Origin: Gammaproteobacteria bacterium
Lineage (GTDB): Bacteria > Pseudomonadota > Gammaproteobacteria > UWMA-0217
Length of the DNA: 6,899 nt
Reading direction: 5' to 3'
NCBI GenBank assembly: GCA_011330835.1
Contig: DRPO01000201.1
Coordinates: 1 to 6,899 of the forward strand
Shown here: positions 1 to 5,741 of the stretch, piece after piece
How the letters are laid out: the number at the start of each line of letters is the position of its first letter
How positions within the stretch are numbered: position 1 is the stretch's first letter
The notes under the pieces: generated by a model
Database searches by the model: none
Told to the model about the DNA's origin: nothing
The model's input: the letters and a program-made list of their open reading frames with translations, nothing else
Position numbers and translations under genes: made by a program

Positions 1-36
1 CCCTCACCCTAACCCTCTCCCCAAAGGGGAGAGGGT
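1..36. repeat. GC-rich palindromic repeat at window edge
   Basis: Positions 12-22 and 26-36 form a perfect 11-bp inverted repeat (ACCCTCTCCCC / GGGGAGAGGGT) around an AAA loop, preceded by CCCTCACCCTA. Elements of this CCCTCACCCTAACCCTCTCCC type recur in intergenic regions of many proteobacterial genomes, so this is probably one copy of a dispersed REP-like family rather than a gene-specific signal. There is no T-run on either side, so it is not a canonical intrinsic terminator. The element may continue past the left edge. Confidence 0.7.
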
Positions 37-126
37 ACTATTGGGAGCGCCACCGTGGCTGCGAGAATATACGCAACGATTAATAGGATATCACGCGATA
101 TAGAGAGTTCCAGTGTTCAGGCAATC

Positions 127-156
127 AGAAAGAAAAGCGCCGCCCGGGGGCGGCGC
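127..156 (-). terminator. Rho-independent terminator of the fccAB transcript
   Basis: Read on the minus strand, an 8-bp GC-only stem (137-144 paired with 149-156, 4-nt loop) is followed directly by TTTTCTTTCT (136 down to 127). It lies about 57 nt beyond the fccB stop and faces the right way to end that transcript. A second weaker hairpin (175-180 with 186-191, loop GGCAA) lies between the stop and this terminator. The rest of 1-212 shows no gene. Confidence 0.88.
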
Positions 157-171
157 ATTAATACTCTGCTT

Positions 172-193
172 GTAAGGTTCGGCAAGAACCTAC
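172..193. other. Small hairpin between fccB stop and terminator
   Basis: AGGTTC (175-180) and GAACCT (186-191) pair perfectly around GGCAA, and G172/T173 can pair with A192/C193 across a one-base bulge. It lies in the fccB 3' untranslated region. It could stabilise the mRNA end or be incidental; no family is recognised. Confidence 0.35.
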
Positions 194-212
194 CGGGGGG
201 TTAACCGGATCA

Positions 213-1508
213 TCAACCAAAAACGTCCGCGGTAATGTTGTTGAACCAGGAATGAGCGTATTGCTCTTCCCGGGCGCGCATCTCCGGATCGAATTCCTTG
301 GGCGTCAGGCCGCCGGAACCCTTGACCTTGGTGATCTTGCCGTCCTTGTAGGCGTAGACCATGGCCACTGAGATGCCGTCGCCTGGCGCGATGATGCTGT
401 AACAGGTATTGACCCAGGAGGGCTGGGGCGCATTCCCGCCGCCCAGCAGCGCTACGATGGCCGCGGCGCATACCTTGGCCTCGGAGTTGGCCGCGTACCC
501 GGACTTGGGCAGGGGCTTGGCCACCGAGGAGTCGCCGATGACATGGATATTCTTGTGAATCGTGGACTCGAAGGTCTTGCCATCGATGGGACACCACCCC
601 TTGTCATTGGTCAGCCCCGCGTCGAAGGCGATCTTGCCGGCCTTTTGGGCGGGAATGATATTGATGACGTCAGCCTTGAAAGACTCCACGGCCGCATGCA
701 CGGTCATGTTTTTGGCGTCCACCGACTCGACCTTGCCGCCGCCGGCGCCATCGATCCAGGTGATCATGCTGTTGTCCGTGCCATAACCATAATGGCGCTT
801 CCAGCCGTCCATGAACAAGCCGAACTTGGAGAACTTGTCCTTGGGATCGAGGATGATGATCTTGGACTTGGGCTTGTGCTTTTTCAGATAGTGCGCAATC
901 TGTGAGGCCCGCTCATAAGGCCCCGGCGGGCAGCGGAACGGGTTGGGCGGCGGCGCGATGAGCACCGTGCCGCCATCCTTCATGGCTTCAAGCTGCTTTC
1001 GCAGGGTCACGGTTTGCGGGCCGGCCTTCCAGGCATGAGGGATCTTCTCCGCCACCTGGGCGTCATAACCTTCGATGGTTTCCCAGCGAAAATCCACGCC
1101 AGGGGAGACAATGCAGCGGTCATAGGGGAAACTCTGCCCCCCCTTGGTCTTGACCACGCGCTTGTCGGGGTCGATGGCGGTGACCCAGTCGTGCACGATA
1201 TTCACGCCACGGGCCTTGAGACCGCTGTAATCGAAATGGATGGAATCCATGGAGCGTTCGCCGCTCAGCACTTCATTGCTCATGAAGCAGGTGTAGTAAT
1301 CCTTGTTGGCCTCGATGAGCGTTACCTCGATGGATGGATCCATCATGCGCAAGTACTTCGCGGCGGTAGCGCCGCCAATGCCTCCACCCACGACAACCAC
1401 CTTTTTCGCGGCGCCGCCGATGGCGAAGGATCCGAAGGTCAAAGCGGAAGACGCCACGGTCGCCGCGCCGGTTAACTTGAGAAATTTTCTGCGTGTAAAT
1501 TGACTCAT
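213..1508 (-). CDS. fccB: Flavocytochrome c sulfide dehydrogenase, FAD-binding subunit (FccB)
   Basis: This is the catalytic flavoprotein of periplasmic flavocytochrome c, which oxidises sulfide and passes electrons to the cytochrome subunit FccA. The 431-aa length matches the family. A Tat signal opens the protein (TRRKFLKLTG, residues 5-14, then a hydrophobic stretch to about 34), indicating export folded with cofactor. The dinucleotide-binding motif VGGGIGG is at 40-46 and the second FAD motif VIGDS at 323-327. C74 (YYTCFMSNEV) fits the cysteine that covalently holds FAD in Allochromatium vinosum FccB. C193 and C369 fit its redox-active disulfide near the flavin. I chose the start at 1508 because it begins the Tat signal and has GGGGAA 7 nt upstream. 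A longer frame from 1583 would add 25 non-signal residues overlapping fccA. The gene follows fccA by 13 nt and ends at a strong terminator. A sulfide:quinone reductase is less likely given the Tat leader and the fccA partner. Confidence 0.95.
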   Translation of the reverse strand: MSQFTRRKFLKLTGAATVASSALTFGSFAIGGAAKKVVVVGGGIGGATAAKYLRMMDPSIEVTLIEANKDYYTCFMSNEVLSGERSMDSIHFDYSGLKARGVNIVHDWVTAIDPDKRVVKTKGGQSFPYDRCIVSPGVDFRWETIEGYDAQVAEKIPHAWKAGPQTVTLRKQLEAMKDGGTVLIAPPPNPFRCPPGPYERASQIAHYLKKHKPKSKIIILDPKDKFSKFGLFMDGWKRHYGYGTDNSMITWIDGAGGGKVESVDAKNMTVHAAVESFKADVINIIPAQKAGKIAFDAGLTNDKGWCPIDGKTFESTIHKNIHVIGDSSVAKPLPKSGYAANSEAKVCAAAIVALLGGGNAPQPSWVNTCYSIIAPGDGISVAMVYAYKDGKITKVKGSGGLTPKEFDPEMRAREEQYAHSWFNNITADVFG

Positions 1509-1521
1509 TTGGCGATTCCCC

Positions 1522-2118
1522 TTACTTCTTGCTGGCGTAGAAATTGAAGAGCTGATCGATTCCGGCGTCGCCGGCCTTCTCATGCAGCTTTTTCAGCTTT
1601 TTCTTCATTTTCTTGGGCATGTGGCTCTTGCCGCTCATCATGTCGGCGAGCGTGTACTTCAGGTAGGGAGTCCACTGACCAGCCAGGATGCCAGCATCGT
1701 CCTCGGAGGAGGAGCCGCCGTCGGCATGACATTTCTCACAGTACTTGTCATGCAGCTTGGCTCCCTTTTTTGCCAGTCCGGAATCAAATTCTTGGCCTTT
1801 TGCGGGAACGAATGCCTGTTTGGAGAAAAAATCCGCGATGCGCTCAATCTCTTCCTTGGTGTATCCCTTGGCGATGCGCCCCATGATGGTGGAAGCGCGT
1901 TCCCCGGTTTTGTAGTACTCCATGACTTCAATGAGATAGTCCCTGGAAGCGCCGGCGAGACTGGGCGTGGCCGGCCCCTGGCTGTTTCCATTGGTGCCAT
2001 GACAGCCAGCGCAGGTATTGGCGAGCATGGATGCGCTTGGCGTCTCCGCCATGGCCTCGCCGGAAAGGGCGAGCCCTCCCGCGACCAGCGCAACAGCGAG
2101 AGCTGTTCTTTTCTTCAT
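1522..2118 (-). CDS. fccA: Flavocytochrome c sulfide dehydrogenase, diheme cytochrome c subunit (FccA)
   Basis: This 198-aa periplasmic cytochrome accepts electrons from FccB during sulfide oxidation and hands them to other soluble or membrane carriers. A Sec signal peptide covers residues 1-24 (KKR, hydrophobic core, AMA before E25). Two c-type heme sites are visible: CAGCH at 36-40 and CEKCH at 127-131, giving the two-domain cytochrome c4-like layout of diheme FccA. M79 (TIMGRIAKGY) is the likely axial ligand of heme 1, and M167 (or M171) of heme 2. A lysine-rich stretch at 169-181 near the second ligand is notable. The start is fixed by a near-perfect Shine-Dalgarno, AAAGGAGGAT, at 2130-2121. 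It is the first gene of a two-gene operon with fccB 13 nt downstream. On its own it could pass for a generic cytochrome c4, but the adjacent fccB settles the assignment. Confidence 0.94.
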   Translation of the reverse strand: MKKRTALAVALVAGGLALSGEAMAETPSASMLANTCAGCHGTNGNSQGPATPSLAGASRDYLIEVMEYYKTGERASTIMGRIAKGYTKEEIERIADFFSKQAFVPAKGQEFDSGLAKKGAKLHDKYCEKCHADGGSSSEDDAGILAGQWTPYLKYTLADMMSGKSHMPKKMKKKLKKLHEKAGDAGIDQLFNFYASKK

Positions 2119-2120
2119 AT

Positions 2121-2130
2121 ATCCTCCTTT
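2121..2130 (-). promoter_or_regulatory. Strong Shine-Dalgarno of fccA
   Basis: AAAGGAGGAT on the minus strand ends 2 nt before the ATG, with the AGGAGG core about 4-5 nt from it. It is nearly a full complement of the 16S 3' end. It fixes the fccA start and suggests high translation, stronger than for the other genes in this window. Confidence 0.85.
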
Positions 2131-2228
2131 GGGATGTCCTCTGGTTCAGTTACATAAAGGTTGTTGATAATGCGGCGTGGGGGTGAAAATAATGATGAAA
2201 ATACGCCAACAATGACGCATGAAGGCTT

Positions 2229-2259
2229 ATTACATCGAATAAACACTGCGGAAAGTCAG
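2229..2259 (-). promoter_or_regulatory. Possible fccAB promoter
   Basis: On the minus strand CTGACT (2259-2254, 4/6 to the -35 consensus) and TGTAAT (2234-2229, 5/6 to the -10) are separated by 19 nt, longer than the ideal 17. Transcription would start near 2222 and give a leader of about 100 nt before fccA. The sequence here is AT-rich compared with its surroundings, as expected for a promoter, but the match is modest and an activator-dependent site elsewhere in the gap is equally possible. Confidence 0.22.
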
Positions 2260-2518
2260 CGATTCGACCGCGATTCACAAGTAATCGAAGGATAGGGGAT
2301 TTATTCCCTCTTTGCAAATAGAACATTGATAATGCCGAAATTTCCCGGAATACAATATCTTGCCCCGTCTCTGGGCAACCTTGTTCGCCAGACTGCCGTC
2401 CTTTGCTTCAAGCCACAAAAATCGGGCGGAAGTGGCGCGTCAGGCCTGTTACACGGAGTTCTTATGTGGCATAACGCGCGAGCTCGTCGTAAACACGACA
2501 AAACTTATACTTTTTGCG

Positions 2519-2548
2519 CCCAGGAGCACCCCGTTCGGTGTGCGTGGG
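2519..2548. other. Imperfect hairpin just beyond tgt
   Basis: CCCA (2519-2522) pairs with TGGG (2545-2548), GCAC (2526-2529) with GTGC (2540-2543), and CC (2531-2532) with GG (2537-2538) around a GTTC loop. An asymmetric internal loop and one mismatch interrupt the stem. It begins 13 nt after the tgt stop, so it could form in the tgt 3' UTR, but on that strand it is followed by GCGCAAAAAG rather than a U-run. On the plus strand it is followed by the weakly T-rich TTTATGT. Termination in either direction is unproven. Confidence 0.35.
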
Positions 2549-2561
2549 TTTATGTCGAGAG

Positions 2562-3674
2562 CTACGATAGGACTGTCTCACCCCCCGTGCGCCGGTAGAA
2601 CCACTCGATATAAGCATCCAGCGTGCCCGCCGAGATGGCTTCGCGCAGTTCGCGCATCAGTTGCTGGTAGTAGTAAAGGTTGTGGATGGTGTTGAGGCGC
2701 GCGCCGAGGATTTCGCCGCATTTGTCGAGGTGGCGCAGGTAGGCGCGGGAGTAGTGCTGGCAGGTGTAGCAGCCGCATTCGGGGTCCAGCGGCGAAGTAT
2801 CCGTGCGGTAGCGCGCGTTGCGGATCTTGATCAGGCCGTTGCGGGTGTAGAGAAAGCCGGTGCGGGCGTTGCGGGTGGGGATGACGCAGTCGAACATGTC
2901 TACCCCCCGGCGCACGGCCTCGACGATGTCTTCCGGCTTGCCGACGCCCATCAGGTAGCGGGGCCGGTCATCGGGCAGGTGCGGAACCGTGGCGCCGAGG
3001 ATCAGTTCGCGCTCGTGCGGCGATTCGCCGACCGACAGTCCGCCGATGGCGTAGCCGTCGAAGCCGATTTCCGTCAGCGTCCGGGCCGATTCCTCGCGCA
3101 GGTCGGCGTACATGCCGCCCTGGACAATGCCGAACAGCGCCGCCGGATTGCCGCCATGCGCGGCCTTGCTGCGTTCCGCCCAGCGCATCGACAGTTGCAT
3201 GGATTCGCTGGCGGTTTCCTTGGTGGCGGGATAGGCGGTGCATTCGTCGAAAGCCATGACGATGTCGGCGCCGAGATCGCGCTGGATCTGCATCGAAATC
3301 TCGGGCGTCAGCTCCACTTGGGCGCCATCCACCGGCGAGCGAAACACCACCCCGGTTTCGCTGATCTTGCGCATATCGGCCAGGCTGAACACCTGGAAGC
3401 CGCCGGAATCGGTCAGGATCGGGCCGTCCCAGTGCATGAAATCGTGCAGATCGCCATGCATCTTGACCACTTCCATGCCAGGGCGCAGCATCAGGTGAAA
3501 GGTGTTGCCCAGAACAATTTGCGCACCGAGCCCGCGCAGCTCCTCCGGCGTCATCGCCTTGACCGTGCCATAGGTGCCCACCGGCATGAAGGCCGGCGTT
3601 TCCACCTCGCCGCGCGCGAAGATCAGCTTGCCGCGCCGCGCCGCTCCGTCCGTGTCATAACATTCGAATTTCAT
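2562..3674 (-). CDS. tgt: tRNA-guanine transglycosylase (Tgt)
   Basis: Tgt is a cytoplasmic enzyme that swaps guanine at position 34 of GUN-anticodon tRNAs (Asp, Asn, His, Tyr) for the queuosine precursor preQ1. The 370-aa protein matches bacterial Tgt along its whole length, starting with the typical MKFE and ETPAFMPVGTYGTVK. The acid/base aspartate is D89 in ILTDSGGFQVFSL. The nucleophilic aspartate is D262 in MFDCVIPTRNAR. The structural zinc ligands are C300, C302, C305 and H331 (ECGCYTC and NTIHNL). The start overlaps the queA stop as ATGA, with GGAG 5 nt upstream inside the end of queA, indicating translational coupling. The next enzyme in the pathway, QueA, is encoded directly upstream. 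In many Proteobacteria yajC-secD-secF follows tgt; here a 443-nt gap and fccAB follow instead. Confidence 0.97.
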   Translation of the reverse strand: MKFECYDTDGAARRGKLIFARGEVETPAFMPVGTYGTVKAMTPEELRGLGAQIVLGNTFHLMLRPGMEVVKMHGDLHDFMHWDGPILTDSGGFQVFSLADMRKISETGVVFRSPVDGAQVELTPEISMQIQRDLGADIVMAFDECTAYPATKETASESMQLSMRWAERSKAAHGGNPAALFGIVQGGMYADLREESARTLTEIGFDGYAIGGLSVGESPHERELILGATVPHLPDDRPRYLMGVGKPEDIVEAVRRGVDMFDCVIPTRNARTGFLYTRNGLIKIRNARYRTDTSPLDPECGCYTCQHYSRAYLRHLDKCGEILGARLNTIHNLYYYQQLMRELREAISAGTLDAYIEWFYRRTGGETVLS

Positions 3675-4690
3675 GCGCGCTCCAGAAACATCGCATCGCC
3701 ATAACTGAAAAAACGGTACCGCTGCTCCACCGCGTGGCGATAGGCGGCCATGACGCGCTCATAACCGCCGAAGGCCGCCACCAGCATGATCAGCGACGAC
3801 TCCGGCAGATGGAAATTGGTCAGCAGCGCATCCACGACGCGGAAGCGGTAGCCGGGCGTAATGAACAGCCGGGTCTCGCCCTGGAACGGAGCCAGCTCGC
3901 CTTCCCCCGCCGCCGCCTCCAGACTGCGCACGCAAGTCGTGCCCACCGCCACCACGCGCCCGCCGCGCGCCCGGCAGGCCGCGATCTTGTCGCAGGTTTC
4001 CGCCGGAACCGTCACCCGCTCCGCGTGCAAGCGGTGATCCTCGACGCGCTCCACCCGCACCGGCTGAAAAGTGCCCGCGCCGACATGCAGCGTCACCTCC
4101 GCCTGCTCCACCCCGCGCTCCGCCAGCTCCGCCAGCAGCGTCTCGGAAAAATGCAGCCCCGCCGTCGGCGCCGCCACCGCCCCCGGCTCTCGGGCGAACA
4201 CCGTCTGATAGCGACGCGCATCTAGTCGTTCATCTCCCCGCTCGATATACGGCGGCAGCGGAATATGCCCGTGGCGATCAAGAATCTCCATCCACGGCTG
4301 GTTCAGACTGTGCAGCCGAAACAGATCCCCCTCCCGCGCCACCATGCCAATCACCGGCCCCTCATCGAGATGCAGCCGCGTCCCCGGCTTGGGCGACTTG
4401 CTTGCGCGAACCTGCGCCAGCGCCTCATGCTCGCCCAGCAAACGCTCGATCAGAATCTCTACCTTGCCGCCGCTTTCCTTGCGCCCGAACAACCGCGCCG
4501 GAATGACCTGGGTATTGTTCAGCACCAGCAAATCGTCGGGTTTCAGCAGGTTGGTCAACGCTGGAATCGCCTCATCGCGCAGCCCCCCATCCGGCGTCAG
4601 CACCAGCAAGCGACTGGCCGTCCGCTGATCGAGCGGATACTGCGCAATCAGCGCCGGCGGCAAATCGTAGTGAAAATCGCGGGTCAACAT
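3671..4690 (-). CDS. queA: S-adenosylmethionine:tRNA ribosyltransferase-isomerase (QueA)
   Basis: QueA transfers and isomerises the ribosyl part of S-adenosylmethionine onto preQ1 in tRNA, making epoxyqueuosine, the step after Tgt. The 339-aa product is close to the usual length (about 340-356) and carries the family landmarks: LIAQYPLDQR (14-23), NNTQVIPARLFGRK (58-71), PGAVAAPTAGLHF (169-181), LHVGAGTFQPV (201-211), TNFHLPESSLIMLV (291-304) and the C-terminal RFFSYGDAM (326-334). The start at 4690 gives the standard N-terminus (MLTRDFHYDLP). No clear Shine-Dalgarno precedes it; the upstream bases read CGCCGGCT. The stop overlaps the tgt start by 4 nt, so the two genes form one operon. The divergent neighbour on the other strand is tRNA-Leu. 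Confidence 0.96.
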   Translation of the reverse strand: MLTRDFHYDLPPALIAQYPLDQRTASRLLVLTPDGGLRDEAIPALTNLLKPDDLLVLNNTQVIPARLFGRKESGGKVEILIERLLGEHEALAQVRASKSPKPGTRLHLDEGPVIGMVAREGDLFRLHSLNQPWMEILDRHGHIPLPPYIERGDERLDARRYQTVFAREPGAVAAPTAGLHFSETLLAELAERGVEQAEVTLHVGAGTFQPVRVERVEDHRLHAERVTVPAETCDKIAACRARGGRVVAVGTTCVRSLEAAAGEGELAPFQGETRLFITPGYRFRVVDALLTNFHLPESSLIMLVAAFGGYERVMAAYRHAVEQRYRFFSYGDAMFLERA

Positions 4691-4821
4691 AGCCGGCGAT
4701 ATTAGCCCGGATTTCTCACGGGATCACGGAATTCTCACGTCGGGATCCGATTTCCCCGTCCGGGTTTATCAATGGTCTTTCGCTGAATGCCGCGATGCTG
4801 GTAGAATCCTTCGCCCACCCT
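4691..4821. promoter_or_regulatory. Divergent control region of queA-tgt and tRNA-Leu
   Basis: This 131-nt spacer must carry promoters in both directions. On the queA side, TAATAT (minus strand, 4704-4699) lies only 8 nt from the ATG, with no good -35, and no Shine-Dalgarno is visible. TTCTCACG occurs twice as a direct repeat (4713-4720 and 4732-4739), each followed shortly by a GGATC. The plus-strand promoter for the tRNA is listed separately. Confidence 0.5.
4799..4807 (+). promoter_or_regulatory. Extended -10 promoter of tRNA-Leu
   Basis: TGGTAGAAT fits an extended -10 element (TGn followed by TAGAAT, 5/6 to consensus). It ends 14 nt before the mature tRNA 5' end, which would put the transcript start near 4814 and leave a short leader for RNase P. 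The -35 region (about TTTCGC at 4778-4783, 18-nt spacing) is a poor match, which extended -10 promoters tolerate. Confidence 0.55.
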
Positions 4822-4908
4822 GCCGGAGTGGCGAAATTGGTAGACGCGCTGGATTCAAAATCCAGTTGGGGCAACTCAGTGTCGGTTCGAGTCCGACCTC
4901 CGGCACCA
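4822..4908 (+). tRNA. tRNA-Leu (anticodon CAA)
   Basis: An 87-nt class II tRNA. The acceptor stem GCCGGAG (4822-4828) pairs with CTCCGGC (4898-4904), followed by discriminator A4905 and an encoded CCA (4906-4908). The anticodon stem CTGGA/TCCAG (4849-4853 with 4861-4865) holds the loop TTCAAAA, giving anticodon CAA at 4856-4858, which reads UUG leucine codons. A long variable arm (4866-4880, TGGG/CTCA) is typical of tRNA-Leu. The T arm is GTCGG TTCGAGT CCGAC (4881-4897). The D loop contains TTGGTAGA. The gene stands alone, divergent from queA. No clear T-rich terminator follows it. Confidence 0.97.
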
Positions 4909-5028
4909 TTTCAATCCTTTGGCGCCGCCCGAACCCTCTCAAAGCCCGTCCCTCGAAACACGCGCCCTGAACGGGGTATTCTTGAGCGCGAGAGGTATAT
5001 ACACCGCCGACCCAGAACGTAAGAGGAC

Positions 5029-5069
5029 GGCTCGTCGGGCTGCGCCCGACATTGCCGGGTAGCCGGCAA
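5029..5069. repeat. REP-like tandem hairpins, copy 1
   Basis: Two perfect 7-bp inverted repeats lie side by side: GTCGGGC/GCCCGAC (5034-5040 with 5044-5050, loop TGC) and TTGCCGG/CCGGCAA (5052-5058 with 5063-5069, loop GTAG). The first unit, with its GGCTCGTC lead at 5029, recurs as a diverged copy 101 bp downstream. The location between the converging tRNA-Leu and dsbD-tlpA transcripts is typical of REP elements, which can cap mRNA 3' ends or slow read-through. There is no T-run. Confidence 0.6.
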
Positions 5070-5129
5070 GGGCGTTTGGCATGGCTCCTGAGGTTTTCGT
5101 TTGTCGGTATGCCGGGGGTAGGGGTTCTT

Positions 5130-5151
5130 GGCTCGTCTGGCTTCGCCGACG
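5130..5151. repeat. REP-like hairpin, diverged copy 2
   Basis: GGCTCGTC at 5130-5137 repeats the start of the element at 5029. The stem CGTC-T-GGC / GCC-GACG (5134-5141 with 5145-5151, loop TTC) has one bulged base. It lies 8 nt beyond the tlpA stop, so it would form at the 3' end of that transcript. It matches copy 1 closely over about 22 bases. The spacer between copies also holds a TGCCGGGGGTAG stretch resembling the TGCCGGGTAG of copy 1. Confidence 0.5.
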
Positions 5152-5159
5152 TTACCGAA

Positions 5160-5738
5160 TTAAAGGTACTGCTGGATCAGCGCTTCGAGCTCGCCTTTGG
5201 GGAGTTCGCCCGCGCGGGTGTAGCGGATGATGCCCTGGCGGTCGATGAGGACGCTGAAAGGCAGCGCGCCGAGGCGGTTGCCGTATTGGCGGGTGACGTC
5301 CGAGGCGTCGTTCTGGCCGACGACGACGGGGTAGCTGACGCCCATGCCATCGACGAAGTTGCTGACGGCGCCGGCTTCGTCGATGGCGACGCCGACGATT
5401 TCGAAGCCCTTGTCGTGATACTGGTCGCGCAGTTCGATGAAGCCGGGCATTTCCTTGCGGCAGGGGGGGCACCAGGTGGCCCAGAAGTTGACCAGGACGA
5501 CCTTGCCGTTCCATTCGCTGATGCTGCGTGGCTTGCCTTCGACGTCGGGCAGTGTGAACTCGGGGCGTTTGGAGCCGATTTTAGCCACGGCGGCGGGTCC
5601 GCCGTCGCTCACGGTGGGGGTGTTCGCTGCCTGGTTCCGCAGAAGGTATGAAGACAGCAGGTAGCCCGCCGCCAGGGCGGCGACGGCCATCAGTATGAGA
5701 GAGGTTCTTCCGGATTTTTTGGGGGTTGCATTGGCCAT
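5160..5738 (-). CDS. Membrane-anchored TlpA/ResA-like thiol-disulfide oxidoreductase
   Basis: A 192-aa thioredoxin-fold protein facing the periplasm. A positively charged N-terminus (KKSGR) leads into one membrane segment at about 13-33, with no obvious cleavage site, so it is probably anchored. The thioredoxin domain (about 55-192) begins with the AhpC-TSA/Redoxin-like RPEFTLPDVEGK. It carries VNFWATWCPPC with active-site C90 and C93, and the cis-proline loop GALP (P160) followed by FSVLIDRQG. Relatives (TlpA, ResA, CcmG) reduce disulfides of exported proteins, often the CXXCH sites of apocytochromes c before heme attachment. Its dsbD neighbour, only 3 nt upstream, would be the natural source of electrons. 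No good Shine-Dalgarno is apparent (GGGAC about 10 nt upstream), so coupling to dsbD translation is likely. The exact substrate cannot be told from sequence, hence no symbol. Confidence 0.9.
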   Translation of the reverse strand: MANATPKKSGRTSLILMAVAALAAGYLLSSYLLRNQAANTPTVSDGGPAAVAKIGSKRPEFTLPDVEGKPRSISEWNGKVVLVNFWATWCPPCRKEMPGFIELRDQYHDKGFEIVGVAIDEAGAVSNFVDGMGVSYPVVVGQNDASDVTRQYGNRLGALPFSVLIDRQGIIRYTRAGELPKGELEALIQQYL

Positions 5739-5741
5739 GAT

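Larger units (their letters stand above)
2119..2561. other. 443-nt gap between tgt and fccA without a convincing gene
   Basis: This stretch separates the queA-tgt unit from fccAB, both transcribed leftward. The part next to fccA (about 2140-2350) is AT-rich and probably holds its control region. The part next to tgt (about 2351-2561) is GC-richer and contains small inverted repeats: TTGCCC/GGGCAA (2360-2365 with 2373-2378), GTCGT/ACGAC (2486-2490 with 2495-2499), the palindrome CGAGCTCG (2479-2486), and a larger imperfect hairpin at 2519-2548. Open frames on both strands are short, unlike any protein I recognise, and lack good ribosome sites. No tRNA, rRNA or known small RNA was recognised. 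A 10-bp direct repeat TTGATAATGC occurs at 2164 and 2326. Confidence 0.6.

Noticed and set aside
88..101. ATATC-ACGC-GATAT inverted repeat
   Set aside because: Only a 5-bp stem of AT-rich sequence beyond the fccAB terminator; likely chance.
1509..1583. 25-residue N-terminal extension of FccB starting at 1583
   Set aside because: It overlaps the end of fccA and would bury the Tat signal; the ATG at 1508 has a good ribosome site and the right signal start.
2301..2598. Short frames in the tgt-fccA gap (2326-2598 plus, 2360-2695 plus, 2301-2501 minus)
   Set aside because: No recognisable protein sequence, no good ribosome sites, and the two plus-strand frames run into the tgt coding region.
2661..3704. 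Long plus-strand frame of 347 codons opposite tgt
   Set aside because: It is the antisense shadow of a highly conserved tgt; its composition is Ala/Val/His/Arg-rich, as expected of a GC-rich shadow.
4795..5022. Plus-strand 75-codon frame with VAKLVDALDSKSSWGNSVSVRVRPPAP
   Set aside because: It is a translation of the tRNA-Leu gene, a well-known spurious annotation.
5029..5151. CRISPR array or retron RNA
   Set aside because: Only two diverged copies with no regular spacers and no cas or reverse transcriptase gene; REP-like repeats explain the pattern better.
5052..5651. Plus-strand frame of 199 codons opposite tlpA
   Set aside because: Antisense shadow of tlpA, rich in Asp/Ala/Val, with no supporting features; its start lies within the REP-like hairpins.
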